This document shows positions 41,882 to 51,594 of a DNA stretch of 64,000 nt, piece by piece; position 1 is the first letter of the stretch; the number at the start of each line of letters is the position of its first letter. Position numbers and translations under genes: made by a program. The stretch is from positions 744,001-808,000 of the forward strand of contig NZ_CP065938.1 of assembly GCF_025232395.1 (NCBI RefSeq), in the 5' to 3' direction. Origin of the DNA: Taurinivorans muris. GTDB lineage: Bacteria; Desulfobacterota; Desulfovibrionia; Desulfovibrionales; Desulfovibrionaceae. The notes under the pieces were generated by a model. The model searched no databases, was not told the origin of the DNA, and was given only the letters and a program-made list of their open reading frames with translations.

Positions 41882-42087
41882 GGTTTTTATTGAAAAGATT
41901 TTCAAATTGCCCGTCTATTCTACACCATTCATGCACAGCATCATGCAGCGCTGCAAGCATTTCAGCAATATTTTTTCCAGACATCTTTGCCGAACGAGAC
42001 ACTCGCTCCCAGATTAAAACCGTACTTCTCTCAGGCTCGAAATTCAATCTCTCTATAATATGCCGTTAACAAATCTTACCATGCAAG

Positions 42088-42732
42088 TCATTTTTCTGCA
42101 ACTATTGCAAAATAATGCGTATTATCCCATTTACTGCATTCAGGCGGATAAATATCCACAACTTCAAAATTTTTAAAACCTGCTTCCGCCATCAGCTTTT
42201 TCTCATGCTCCAGCGTTCTGTATTCAGAATAATAGACAGATTGCAGCGCTTCGGAAAAAGTATCGACAACAACATCACCTTGGACGCCGAATTGATTTTT
42301 AACGATAAATTTTCCGTTCTCTTTTAAAAGCGGATAAAACTTCTTATAAAAATCAAGCGCTTCTTGAGTGTTTAAATATTGAATAAACCCGAAACAAGTG
42401 ATAAGTTCAAAGGGCATATCCGCATATTTTTCTATGTACCCACTGTGGGTTTCATTAATAACGCTCACATTTTCAGCTTTGACAATAAAATTTGAAAATT
42501 CTTCAACAGGCTCTATGGCAACGATGTTTCTAACCTTTTGATGTAACCCGTTGATAAGCAAACCAGTACCCGCCCCGACATCCAACCAGTCGACAGAACA
42601 ACCGAGATATGGCTTAACAAAATCCATATCGAATGCAGAAAAATCATTGCTCTTTGAAAATTTTACAACATCAGGTTCAATTCCGTCTTTTTTAGCCAAA
42701 GTATGAAAAAAATCCAATGCATTCCCATTCAT
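42088..42732 (-). CDS. SAM-dependent methyltransferase
   Basis: 214 residues from ATG 42732 (MNGNALDFFHTLAKKDG), behind GGAGAT. Class I fold: motif I LDVGAGTGLL, then VAIEPVEEF and FELITCFGFIQYLN, and the late AGFKNFEVVDIYPPECSKWDNTHYFAIV. It ends a four-gene operon for surface decoration, so a sugar or phospho-substituent methylation is plausible but unproven. Confidence 0.85.
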   Translation of the reverse strand: MNGNALDFFHTLAKKDGIEPDVVKFSKSNDFSAFDMDFVKPYLGCSVDWLDVGAGTGLLINGLHQKVRNIVAIEPVEEFSNFIVKAENVSVINETHSGYIEKYADMPFELITCFGFIQYLNTQEALDFYKKFYPLLKENGKFIVKNQFGVQGDVVVDTFSEALQSVYYSEYRTLEHEKKLMAEAGFKNFEVVDIYPPECSKWDNTHYFAIVAEK

Positions 42733-42752
42733 ATTGATCTCCAAAATCGAAA

Positions 42753-43388
42753 CTATAAATTTTTTTGTACCCAAACCACGGCTCTTTGGTAATCTTCAAA
42801 GGTATCAATATCACAAGCCCTGATTTTAACGCCTTTCATGGGCAAATACGGTTCCAACTGATTAAAAACATTTCCGGAATGATACCGCAATTTTTGTTTT
42901 TTGATGCAACAGGGCCCGGTCCATTCAAAATCCCCCTGTTCTCTTGAGAAAGAAACAACCTCGCCTTGCGGATTAACTTTAACATAAACAGCGTCATCTG
43001 ACATTTTATCTGAATACGCTACCCATTCCCCGTCAAGATTGAGCAACATTTTTAAGTCATCGGGATGAACAAGCAAATCGCCATCGTATTCAAAAGCGTA
43101 TTCCGCGCCATGCCTCGCTCCCAAATAATAGCTGGCTCCTGTTTTTGTTTCGAAATACGAATGATTATATACAAAAACAACATCTTTTCTATAAGCAAGA
43201 ACTTCATCAATCACATCTTGGGCTTGAAAACCGACAACGACACGTACGTCTTCCACATCATTAAACTGTTCCAGCTGCCAACGGATAAGGCTTTTCCCGT
43301 TGATATTGATAAGGGCTTTGGTCGTTGCAAGACCAAGCCTGGACCCTATTCCCGCACAGCTTATAATAACTGATTGAGCAAACGGCAT
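42753..43388 (-). CDS. LicC-like sugar/choline-phosphate nucleotidyltransferase
   Basis: 211 residues. N-terminal nucleotide-binding loop SCAGIGSRLG, TKALININGKSLIRWQLEQ, and VHPDDLKMLL in place of the usual metal-binding D-D block; ends KIRACDIDTFEDYQ. This is the MobA/GlmU-like family used to make CDP-choline, CDP-glycerol or similar donors. It overlaps the phosphatase gene by 28 bases. Confidence 0.85.
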   Translation of the reverse strand: MPFAQSVIISCAGIGSRLGLATTKALININGKSLIRWQLEQFNDVEDVRVVVGFQAQDVIDEVLAYRKDVVFVYNHSYFETKTGASYYLGARHGAEYAFEYDGDLLVHPDDLKMLLNLDGEWVAYSDKMSDDAVYVKVNPQGEVVSFSREQGDFEWTGPCCIKKQKLRYHSGNVFNQLEPYLPMKGVKIRACDIDTFEDYQRAVVWVQKNL

Positions 43389-43960
43389 AAAGCCTCCTCG
43401 TTGTATACCGCATAATCCGCAACAGCGAGCACGCTGTTTGCAGGAGCATGAATCAGTCCCGTCGCAATGGAAACATCCGCCAAACGCATAGCTTCCATAT
43501 CATTGTTGCCATCACCGATGAATACAACAAAATCACCTTGCTTTTTATAATAATCGACAACAGCTTCTTTTCTTAAAATAAAGATGATTTTCGTCACAGT
43601 ATCATTTTCAACCGATGCTTCCGAGCAATAAGCCTTGCAGCCGATTTTCCGAATTGTCTTATCAACCCAACACAGCAGGTTTCCTGTTGCAATAACGCAA
43701 TGTTCCGGATTGGCTGAAATGAAAGAATGCACGTTTTCATGCAATTCCACCTTTGCAAGCAATTCAGAAACTTCCGAAACAGGACATTTTCCAAGTATTG
43801 AAACACGTCGAATAAAAGATTCCACAAAAGGAATGTTGCCTTGCACCGTCTGCGTGGTCAATTCCGCAATTTTTTCCTGTAAAGAAAAGTAATCGGAAAT
43901 AATCGGCAATGTTTCTTTTTTAGTTAATGTTCCGTCTAAATCAAAAATAAATTTAACCAT
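43361..43960 (-). CDS. HAD-superfamily phosphatase (SerB-like, IB type)
   Basis: 199 residues. DLDGTLT (nucleophile and acid/base Asp), VIATGNLL (motif II position), K in LRKEAVVDYYKKQGD (motif III) and GDGNNDMEAMRLADVSIA (motif IV). Likely removes phosphate from a donor precursor used by the neighbouring enzymes. Co-transcribed and coupled on both sides. Confidence 0.88.
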   Translation of the reverse strand: MVKFIFDLDGTLTKKETLPIISDYFSLQEKIAELTTQTVQGNIPFVESFIRRVSILGKCPVSEVSELLAKVELHENVHSFISANPEHCVIATGNLLCWVDKTIRKIGCKAYCSEASVENDTVTKIIFILRKEAVVDYYKKQGDFVVFIGDGNNDMEAMRLADVSIATGLIHAPANSVLAVADYAVYNEEALCRLLNQLL

Positions 43961-43963
43961 GCG

Positions 43964-45184
43964 CTATCCTAAAACCGACGCTTTTAAATCCTCAAGAACA
44001 TATTGCGACGAATGCGGCCAATTCCCTTTTATTTCCCTATTCCAAAACGCCATACGGTCATTTTTCATAAAATCATTTTCTTTTAAAACAATTTCTTCGA
44101 TAAAAGCAATAATATCAAGTTCGGAATAGGCCTTATAATGATGTTTTATGCATTGCAACGCAAAATATTCATTATAATTTTCCTTATCCTTCACATCCCC
44201 TTTGGAAAGCATGCAAAGAGGCTTGCCCGTGAACATATATTCCGCATTATAGGATCCGCAATCGTTTATCATGGCATGAGAAGCTTGGAACAAATCAAAA
44301 TAATTTGAATCGGTATGCAAAAACATATTAGGCAATTCTTCGATTTTTCGGTAATATTCATCAATCATACCCTGCGGCCAAAATTCATGCAAAACAGTTT
44401 CCCAAAGCGGATGAGGACGAAAAACAAACTCGACACCGGGATACATTTTGGCAAGACGCAAATAAAAATCATAATAACGCAAAAAACAGGAATACTGTAT
44501 TCCGATAGACTCTGCAGAAATCTGCATGCTGTGATGGGCTGTGATGATAATACGTTTTTTTCCTTTCGGCGCAACAGGCAAAGGAATAAAACTATCCATC
44601 TTGGCATAGCCTAAAAACTTGGCGTTTCTTCCTTTCAAAGGAGAATGGGCGGCATATTCCGCATAACCGGCATTACTATCGAGATAATATTTCCACAAGC
44701 AGCTCATTTCATGCCCTCTTCTAAAAAAATCAAGCTTGTGATTGGAAGTTAAATATCCGTATCCGATATAAACGGTTAAAACGCCCAATTTTGCAAAATG
44801 CTCGATTGAATGAATAGGAAGGACAATCTTATCATAAGGATTGGAAAAAAAAATAATATCAAAATTGCCGTCAAAACTTCTAAAGCTGTTTTCATCAACA
44901 TAGCTTGTCATCACCTGTTCTTTGCCGAACACATTCTCCGCTTCCAAATGGATGTCGGAAGCATTTCTGATATTGTACACACTGGGAATCATCACTATTT
45001 TGGTTTCAAAAAGCTCCTCTTTCTGCATTGCCCGATACATTGGCAAAGCCGCAAAAGAAGGAAGGGCGCATACCAAAAACCCCACCCTGATTTTCTGACC
45101 GTTTGCAACACGCTGCTTTATTTCTCTTATCTTTTTATGATAATTTTTTTGATACTCATAATACAATTCCTTATTGCCCTCCAT
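43964..45184 (-). CDS. CDP-glycerol glycerophosphotransferase-like protein
   Basis: 406 residues behind GGGGAGGTG. C-terminal part fits the CDP-glycerol/TagF-TagB family (RPHPLWETVLHEFWPQ, DLFQASHAMINDCGSYNAEYMFTGKPL). The family transfers polyol phosphate to glycans. In a Gram-negative this suggests phospho-decoration of capsule or LPS. First gene of the decoration operon, 24 bases after cca. Confidence 0.85.
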   Translation of the reverse strand: MEGNKELYYEYQKNYHKKIREIKQRVANGQKIRVGFLVCALPSFAALPMYRAMQKEELFETKIVMIPSVYNIRNASDIHLEAENVFGKEQVMTSYVDENSFRSFDGNFDIIFFSNPYDKIVLPIHSIEHFAKLGVLTVYIGYGYLTSNHKLDFFRRGHEMSCLWKYYLDSNAGYAEYAAHSPLKGRNAKFLGYAKMDSFIPLPVAPKGKKRIIITAHHSMQISAESIGIQYSCFLRYYDFYLRLAKMYPGVEFVFRPHPLWETVLHEFWPQGMIDEYYRKIEELPNMFLHTDSNYFDLFQASHAMINDCGSYNAEYMFTGKPLCMLSKGDVKDKENYNEYFALQCIKHHYKAYSELDIIAFIEEIVLKENDFMKNDRMAFWNREIKGNWPHSSQYVLEDLKASVLG

Positions 45185-45208
45185 GATAACACCTCCCCGT
45201 TTCCTGCA

Positions 45209-48019
45209 TCATATGATAATCTTATTGATAAGCCCTTCGGCGTAAACAATTTCCTCGTCATACCCCGCAATAATGCCGTCAATTTTAGCCAAGAGAACTT
45301 TTTGCAAAATTTCGCCGACCTTTGCCCCTTGTTCAACGCCAAGCCGCAAAATATCATTGCCGGTAATATCTATTTTTTCATGACGGACCTGATAAATATA
45401 ATAAGAAAGCTGCCGCTTCAATTCTTCCCCGTGTTCTTTTTCCAAACGGACAACCATATATAAAATAGCTTCCATTGCGACATTTTTTAACAGAAGATGT
45501 AAAGAACTCATGGGGCGTTTCTTTTCAAACCATGCTTCAACTTTCGGCTGAACACCGATAAGCTGGGAGCGGATAAACAAATATTTCTCAACCTGCACCG
45601 AAGAAAGGCACAACCGTTCAAGAAGCCCTTTAAACTCGCCGGTGGAAACCCCTTTGCTCATCACGAGCAAAAAGAATAAAAGATTATCTATTTTTTCAGC
45701 AAGATAGAGCATATCATACCAATCAAGTACCCTGTACGCTTCTGTCACAAAATCAACATCATTAGCGTGGGATAAGCTTAAACTGGAATGGATTTCTTCC
45801 AACAAATTAAAATCCTGCATGCGCAAAATGCATTCAAGCACACTTTCTTCTTGCAAAATGATTTCAAGTTCTGCCAAAATACGCTTGCCGTCTAATTTTT
45901 GAATTAATTGCAGGGCAACAGCATTTCTGATAAGCCGTTCACATTGCATGGAAATTTTAAAATCATACCGCTGCTCGAAACGAATTGCCCGCAAAGCCCT
46001 TGTGGGGTCATCAACAAAACTGAGAGCATGCAGGATACGAATGGTTTTTTGTTTGATATCGCCTTGTCCGTCAAAATAATCTTCAAGTTCCCCGAAGCTT
46101 GAGGTATTCAGCTTTATAGCCATGGCGTTGATAGTAAAATCGCGCCGTGTCAAATCCATTCGGATAGAAGAAAGTTCAACCGTGGGAAGCACGGCAGGAC
46201 TTTGATAATATTCCAAACGTGCTGTCGCAACGTCGATACGCAGCTCCTGCTCCTCATGGTCAAACTGAAAATCGTTTTTATCCAGCAGCCTGCTGGACGG
46301 AAAAAGTACGATAGCCGTCATAAATTCCTTATGTTCACGAACGCGCCCGCCCAAAAGTTCCGCCAAATAATAGGCGAATACAATGCCATCCCCTTCAACC
46401 ACAAGATCAATATCCATATTGGGCCAGCGCCATTTTTCCCTGTCCATGATGAGGTCACGCACAAAGCCCCCGACCACATAAACGGAAACTCCCATCTCAT
46501 CAGCCAATTGCCCGACTATTTCAAGGGCTTTCACGCATTCTTTCGGCGTACGCAATCTTAAAATTCTCTGCACGTTCCGCTTTGCAAGGCGATGCGCTTT
46601 TTTCTTGGTCGCGGAAGTATTTTGTTCATCTAAAAACAAAGTAACAAGGTCCGTTCTGGTTACAACCCCGATAACAGACAAATCCCTGAGCGTTTCTTCC
46701 GCGATTTCCTCTTCCTCGTTCAAAGGCGTACAATCCACGATAGGCACAAGGCGTTGCTTGTCTTCAATGATAATGTCGAGAAGTGTCTGCAAATCCGTTT
46801 CAAGCGTAGCACAACGGATATTCCTGTTCATGAATTGGGTTACGGAATATTTTCCGAGCCCATGCTTCACAGCTTTCGCAGATGTTTGATAATCCAAAAT
46901 ACCCGCACAGCGTTTCGTCTGCTCATTCCAAATAGGCACAGCCTTAAAGCCGTAGCGCGTCATCAAATCCGCGGCATGCTCGATACAGTCGTTTTCATCG
47001 ACCCCCATTACGGGAGCGGACATAAGGCGCCGGACAGTCTTGTCTTTATGGGAAAATAACGTGATCTGGCTTTCAATGAACGTCAAAACTTCATGCATGC
47101 TCTTGTCTTTCACGGTAGCCGCCGCCGCGTAAGCATGCCCGCCGCCGCCAAGCAGAGCCATGATTTGCCCCACATCAACGGAATAATCTTTGCTGCGTGC
47201 AACAACCTGCACTTTGCCGTCCATGGCGGCGACCATGAAAAGAACGTCACAAGGATATATTTCTAAAAACAAAGGGGTCAGCGAAGCGATATCATACAAG
47301 CATTCTTCAAATTTCGAGCTTGCAAGAATGAATTTAATGCCTGCGACATCATAAAACTGCGCAGATTCCACCAAATCGTTCAAAGCGAAAAGCTGTTCCT
47401 TATTGATTTGCTTATTGACATAGGCAGTGACAAAATCAGGCTCGAACCCCTGTGTCAAAAGCCATGACAAAGCCTGTGCCTCCCTCGTGGTGACAGAATT
47501 ATATGTGAAAGCGCCGGTATCGGAATAAAGACCAAGTCCGAGCAAGCACAAAGCCTCACCGGGAATATTCCTGTTATTTCGCTGCAGCTCTTCGCAAATA
47601 AGCGTACACGTCGAGCCGACGATTTCAATTCTTCCCCCGCTTGCCTTGATATTGGTCTGAGGGTGATGGTCGTAAATAATGACTTCTAACTCTTGATTTT
47701 CCTGTTCTTCTTCAACATCATGCTTAAAACCCGCCCTATCCAAAAGAGGCTGAATATGCGTCAAACGGCTCGTATGGGAAGTATCCACAACAACAAGCCG
47801 TTCTATGCCTTCAAAATCGATATCCTTGGGGTTGACATAATTAAAAAGGGGGTCGATGACTTCATGCACAAAAGCTTGTACGATTTTTTCCTGTGAGCCT
47901 GGATAGACGATTTGAGCATCCGGATAAAAAAAAGACATGCTGAATAAGGAACACAATGCGTCAAAATCGGCATTTCTATGGCAGGTAACAAGAGTTTTTT
48001 TGGGTCGGTACGTATCCAT
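45209..48019 (-). CDS. cca: Multidomain CCA tRNA nucleotidyltransferase (DHH, CBS, polyA-polymerase head)
   Basis: 936 residues. DHH phosphoesterase at 1-310 (CHRNADFDALCSL, VVVDTSH, YDHHPQTN, GGGGHAYAAAATVKD), two CBS domains at ~315-480, and a class II nucleotidyltransferase head (VYVVGGFVRDL, NMDIDLVVEGDG, RRDFTINAMAIKL, FVDDPTRALRAIRFEQRYDF) with an all-helical tail. Such fusions are known in deltaproteobacteria and some other phyla and add CCA or A to tRNA; the DHH part may trim it. Confidence 0.92.
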   Translation of the reverse strand: MDTYRPKKTLVTCHRNADFDALCSLFSMSFFYPDAQIVYPGSQEKIVQAFVHEVIDPLFNYVNPKDIDFEGIERLVVVDTSHTSRLTHIQPLLDRAGFKHDVEEEQENQELEVIIYDHHPQTNIKASGGRIEIVGSTCTLICEELQRNNRNIPGEALCLLGLGLYSDTGAFTYNSVTTREAQALSWLLTQGFEPDFVTAYVNKQINKEQLFALNDLVESAQFYDVAGIKFILASSKFEECLYDIASLTPLFLEIYPCDVLFMVAAMDGKVQVVARSKDYSVDVGQIMALLGGGGHAYAAAATVKDKSMHEVLTFIESQITLFSHKDKTVRRLMSAPVMGVDENDCIEHAADLMTRYGFKAVPIWNEQTKRCAGILDYQTSAKAVKHGLGKYSVTQFMNRNIRCATLETDLQTLLDIIIEDKQRLVPIVDCTPLNEEEEIAEETLRDLSVIGVVTRTDLVTLFLDEQNTSATKKKAHRLAKRNVQRILRLRTPKECVKALEIVGQLADEMGVSVYVVGGFVRDLIMDREKWRWPNMDIDLVVEGDGIVFAYYLAELLGGRVREHKEFMTAIVLFPSSRLLDKNDFQFDHEEQELRIDVATARLEYYQSPAVLPTVELSSIRMDLTRRDFTINAMAIKLNTSSFGELEDYFDGQGDIKQKTIRILHALSFVDDPTRALRAIRFEQRYDFKISMQCERLIRNAVALQLIQKLDGKRILAELEIILQEESVLECILRMQDFNLLEEIHSSLSLSHANDVDFVTEAYRVLDWYDMLYLAEKIDNLLFFLLVMSKGVSTGEFKGLLERLCLSSVQVEKYLFIRSQLIGVQPKVEAWFEKKRPMSSLHLLLKNVAMEAILYMVVRLEKEHGEELKRQLSYYIYQVRHEKIDITGNDILRLGVEQGAKVGEILQKVLLAKIDGIIAGYDEEIVYAEGLINKIII

Positions 48020-48082
48020 TCATAAGCCTTTGCACTTTTTTTTAAAATACAAAAAGCTTTGCTATGTGTCAATATTCAAGAA

Positions 48083-48499
48083 TTAAAGTAAATTTTCTTT
48101 TTTCAAAATCAATTCAATCTCATCTTTAGCAAGCCCTGTTTTATGGGCGATCATATCGGTATTCATGCCTTTTTTCCGTGAATTCATGATCACTTCACGG
48201 AGCAGATACGGTGAATGGCTTATTTCTTCCGCTTGTTTAAGCAATTTTTTAAGCATGAAAATACGCTCTTCCATAGCGACATTAAGACGTTCAAGTTCCG
48301 CCTGACGCTGCATGAAAGTAGCCACAAGCTCCTGCTCCAAATTAGCATTGCGCACCATCCGCTCCATAAGTTCATCCTGATTGTTCTGCATAGCGAGCAT
48401 CACTTGTTCGGACTTGCGCAGCCTTCTGAAAAAAAACAATACAAGAACGATAAGGAATAACTCGGCAATGGTGATTGCGGCTAAAATAAGCAAATTCAT
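48083..48499 (-). CDS. Membrane-anchored coiled-coil protein near flagellar genes (DUF2802-like)
   Basis: 138 residues. One N-terminal membrane segment (LLILAAITIAELFLIVLVLFFF), a coiled coil at ~30-95, and a C-terminal helical part (YLLREVIMNSRKKGMNTDMIAHKTGLAKDEIELILKKE) that looks like a small HTH. The family assignment is tentative. Sits after the flagellar genes. Confidence 0.75.
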   Translation of the reverse strand: MNLLILAAITIAELFLIVLVLFFFRRLRKSEQVMLAMQNNQDELMERMVRNANLEQELVATFMQRQAELERLNVAMEERIFMLKKLLKQAEEISHSPYLLREVIMNSRKKGMNTDMIAHKTGLAKDEIELILKKENLL

Positions 48500-48507
48500 T
48501 TGTTTCT

Positions 48508-48822
48508 CTATACCTTTGCGTTAAAGAGCTTGCCTGCTAAAGGATTATGATAGGAAGGGCTTGTTTCGACATCTTCTTCCTTTTCATGGCGCTGCTGAAA
48601 ATTTTCCTGAGGTTCGTTTTGCCCTCCGCCGTCACGGTTAACCAGGGACGCTTCCGGGTCGTCAGCAGCCTTATCCAATTTTTTATTCTCTTCCGCAACA
48701 ACTTCGGCAGCGACATATTGCGCAACTTGGGCAAAAACCTCTTGCCGCGTGGCAATATTGGTTATTGTCGTGGACATTCCTTGCTGCTGCGCATTAAGGA
48801 GCGGGATTATCGTATTACTCAT
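48508..48822 (-). CDS. Conserved hypothetical protein of the flagellar operon
   Basis: 104 residues. Residues 1-50 are helical (LNAQQQGMSTTITNIATRQEVFAQVAQYVAAEV); the rest is acidic and disordered. No known motif. Nine bases before the next gene and 19 after fliL-like, so it is operonic. Confidence 0.7.
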   Translation of the reverse strand: MSNTIIPLLNAQQQGMSTTITNIATRQEVFAQVAQYVAAEVVAEENKKLDKAADDPEASLVNRDGGGQNEPQENFQQRHEKEEDVETSPSYHNPLAGKLFNAKV

Positions 48823-48840
48823 ATACCCTCCTTAAAAATA

Positions 48841-49557
48841 TTAAAAAACCAAAAGACTATCTATGAACAAATCATCAACACTGCCATTCATGATATACTT
48901 ATTGACAGTATCCAACAATCCTTTTTTAATTTGCTGATGGTTAATGGAATTCAATAAAATCTCCGGATCCTGAATTTCCAGATAATAATAAATAGCGTCA
49001 CGCAACACTTTTTGATTATTGGAAATTTCATGAAACACTTCAAAATTTCTCGTGCTTAAAATGAAACTTCCCTTTAGAAAATGAATTTTTCCCGAACTGT
49101 CGACGCATTGCACAACAAAAGGGTCGAGTTTAAATTCATGGACTTTCGGAGGCGTGCGGACCTCCGGACTTGAAATGACAATTACGTTTTGCAGAATAGG
49201 CTCTTCCGTAAAAAGCGTATCATACACGAAAAAACCGATAACCGCAAGCAAAAGAACGGCAACTCCGCCTCCGATGAGAAAAAGCTTTTTCTTGCTTTTG
49301 GGTTTTACTTCCTCTTGCTTTTTATCGCTTTTGCTCTCAGCGGCTTGTTCTGCTTTTTCCTCGGCAACTTGTTCCTGCTCTTCCGGTTCTTCGTTTAAAA
49401 AAGGAGCATCTTCAAGATCCAACTCAACTTTATTCTTTGCTAAGTCAAGAAATTCCTTTCCTTTTTCTGCCGGAGCATTCGGTTCGGCAGAAACTGGCAA
49501 ATTCTCGTCACTGGCGCTTTCAATTTTTTGCGTGACTTTTTCTTGAGTTTGGCTCAC
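48841..49557 (-). CDS. fliL: FliL-like flagellar basal body protein
   Basis: 238 residues. A ~90-residue acidic cytoplasmic tail, one membrane segment (KLFLIGGGVAVLLLAVIGFFVYD), then a periplasmic FliL domain (FKLDPFVVQCVDSSGKIHFLKGSFILST, LRDAIYYYLEIQDPEILLN). FliL surrounds stator units and stabilises the motor. The long N-terminus is unusual compared with enteric FliL. Confidence 0.85.
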   Translation of the reverse strand: MSQTQEKVTQKIESASDENLPVSAEPNAPAEKGKEFLDLAKNKVELDLEDAPFLNEEPEEQEQVAEEKAEQAAESKSDKKQEEVKPKSKKKLFLIGGGVAVLLLAVIGFFVYDTLFTEEPILQNVIVISSPEVRTPPKVHEFKLDPFVVQCVDSSGKIHFLKGSFILSTRNFEVFHEISNNQKVLRDAIYYYLEIQDPEILLNSINHQQIKKGLLDTVNKYIMNGSVDDLFIDSLLVF

Positions 49558-49572
49558 GATTATCCTCTTTTA

Positions 49573-49953
49573 TTACGGGAAGATTTTATCGATTTTCTTT
49601 TTAAGCGTATCCGCAGTAAAAGGCTTTACAATATAATTGGAAACTTTCGCTTGGGCGGCTTCCAAAATGTTTTCCTGCTGAGCTTCCGCCGTGACCATTA
49701 AAAATGGTAAATGCCCGATTCTTTCGTCAGCACGAACTTTTCTAAGAAGTTCAATTCCTGTCATTTGAGGCATATTCCAGTCAGAAACAATAAAGTCGAT
49801 TTTTTGTTTTTGCAGAATTTCCCAAGCTGTTGTGCCGTCGTCAGCCTCAACAATATTATTAAAACCTAATTGACGAAGAATGTTTTTCACAATACGGCGC
49901 ATTGTGGAAAAATCATCAACAACAAGCACTTGCATATTCGGATCAAATGGCAT
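49573..49953 (-). CDS. cheY: CheY chemotaxis response regulator
   Basis: 126 residues from ATG 49953 (MPFDPNMQV), behind GAGGGAAA. Receiver residues: DD at the N-terminus (VVDDFSTMRR), phospho-acceptor Asp in FIVSDWNMPQMTG, Thr/Lys in MVTAEAQ and YIVKPF. Binds FliM. Lies between fliA and fliL. Confidence 0.94.
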   Translation of the reverse strand: MPFDPNMQVLVVDDFSTMRRIVKNILRQLGFNNIVEADDGTTAWEILQKQKIDFIVSDWNMPQMTGIELLRKVRADERIGHLPFLMVTAEAQQENILEAAQAKVSNYIVKPFTADTLKKKIDKIFP

Positions 49954-50019
49954 AATTTCCCTCATTTATTAGACTATAAAAAAACACATCGGCAATAATT
50001 TTTAATTCATAAGATTTAA

Positions 50020-50769
50020 TCAAAATAAATCCTCTTCACCAAAATTATGGGTAAACTCCTTTCGCAGCCGTAATATCGCTTGCGAATGAAGCTGTGACAC
50101 CCTGCCTTCTGTCACACCTAACACTTCGGCAACTTCCCTCATATTCAGTTCCTCAGTGTAATAAAGAGATAGTACCAATTTTTCTTTATCTGTCAATCGG
50201 TCGATAAGCGATGCAATTTTTTCGGATAATTCATTGAATACAGTATCGTGGAAAGGTTCACCGTTTCTGTCGGCTTCATTGGCAAGCGTGTCTTCAATAC
50301 TGTCCAGCGGAATGGCAAGCTGGCTTTGCAAAGCTTCCAAACCTTGGTGAATTTCTCTTTCAGAAAGTCCCGTTTTTTCATGCACTTCCTGAATAGTCGG
50401 CTGTCTGCCAAGATCTTGCTCCAGCTGCCACATGGCTTCATCTATTTGCCGGACCCTTTGTCTGAGCCCGCGCGAAAACCAATCCAAACGTCTGAGTTCA
50501 TCAAGCATCGCCCCTCTGATTCTGCTTTCGGCATACGTTTCAAAGCGAATACCCAAATCTGCCTGATATTTTTTCAAAGACTCCATGAGCCCGAGAGTAC
50601 CTGCACTGATAAGTTCGGATATGTCAATATGTTTAGGCAATTTCACCTTCATCCTGTATGCAAGATACCGGATTTGCGGCGCATAATGCTTTATGAGCAT
50701 TTCTTTTTCAATAGAGGAAAAGTCGTCCCAAACCCTCTCTCCATTTTCCATATCTAACCAAGGAGTCAT
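50020..50769 (-). CDS. fliA: Flagellar sigma factor FliA (sigma-28)
   Basis: 249 residues. Region 2 (IRYLAYRMKVKLPKHIDISELISAGTLGLMESLKKYQ, FETYAESRIRGAMLDELRRLDW), region 3, and region 4 (REVAEVLGVTEGRVSQLHSQAILRLRKEF). Drives late flagellar genes. Two bases after flhG. Confidence 0.95.
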   Translation of the reverse strand: MTPWLDMENGERVWDDFSSIEKEMLIKHYAPQIRYLAYRMKVKLPKHIDISELISAGTLGLMESLKKYQADLGIRFETYAESRIRGAMLDELRRLDWFSRGLRQRVRQIDEAMWQLEQDLGRQPTIQEVHEKTGLSEREIHQGLEALQSQLAIPLDSIEDTLANEADRNGEPFHDTVFNELSEKIASLIDRLTDKEKLVLSLYYTEELNMREVAEVLGVTEGRVSQLHSQAILRLRKEFTHNFGEEDLF

Positions 50770-50771
50770 AC

Positions 50772-51593
50772 CTATCCCCTAAAGAGAAGTTTTTTCCAAA
50801 AAAACTTGATATTGCCGTCAACAGTTTCCGGACTATCCCATTTTTGCACCAAATTTGCAACCCTTTCCAAAGCTTTTGCCGCCTGTGAATTCGGCTCGCC
50901 TATACAAAAAGGAACCTGCGCCATAATGGATTTACGCACGACGGCGTCTTTTGGAACAAATCCTAAGTAATCCAAGCTGACACCTTCAAGAAAATGGTCG
51001 CATGCGGCATAAAGGCGCGAATAAATCTCTTTTGCCACCGACTCGCTTGACGCAGCATTGATCAAAACTTTAAACGTCGATACTCCATGTCTTTGCTTCA
51101 ATACTTTAATCAATGCATACGCATCAGTCAAGGAAGTCGGTTCAGTAGTGAGGACGACCAACCGCTCCTGCGCCGCCACGTTGAAGTAAAGAACATTGTC
51201 ATGAATGCCGGCGCCGGTATCGACAAGCAAATAATCTATGGTTTCGTCAAATTCGTCAAACGCTTCCAAAAGTTCCAATTTTTGCCCTGTTTCAAGGGTC
51301 ATCATGTCGCTCACCCCGGAAGAGGCGGGCAAAATCTGAAAACCGTAAGGCGTATCGTATAAAATTTCAGAAAGGTTTTTCCCTTTGAACAAATCATAAA
51401 TATTGTATTGAGGGGTCAGACCCAAAATGACATCGACATTCGCAAGCCCCAAATCCGCATCAACAAGAATAACGCGTTTGCCCTGCTTCGCCAAACAGCA
51501 GGCAAGATTAACGGAAATATTTGTTTTGCCGACTCCGCCCTTGCCAGACGTAACGGTGATGACTTTCGGCATTGCTTGATTATCTATATCCAT
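50772..51593 (-). CDS. flhG: FlhG/FleN MinD-like ATPase, flagellar number regulator
   Basis: 273 residues. Deviant Walker A SGKGGVGKTNISVNLA, DADLGLANVDVILGL, YLLVDTGAGIHDNVL. With FlhF it sets flagellar number and place. The C-terminal ~25 residues include a weak amphipathic end (IKFFWKKLLF). Confidence 0.94.
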   Translation of the reverse strand: MDIDNQAMPKVITVTSGKGGVGKTNISVNLACCLAKQGKRVILVDADLGLANVDVILGLTPQYNIYDLFKGKNLSEILYDTPYGFQILPASSGVSDMMTLETGQKLELLEAFDEFDETIDYLLVDTGAGIHDNVLYFNVAAQERLVVLTTEPTSLTDAYALIKVLKQRHGVSTFKVLINAASSESVAKEIYSRLYAACDHFLEGVSLDYLGFVPKDAVVRKSIMAQVPFCIGEPNSQAAKALERVANLVQKWDSPETVDGNIKFFWKKLLFRG

Positions 51594-51594
51594 A

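Noticed and set aside
41832-42047. A 71-codon minus-strand frame beside the tRNA
   Set aside because: It overlaps the tRNA 5' end and its promoter, has no ribosome site and no recognisable motif.
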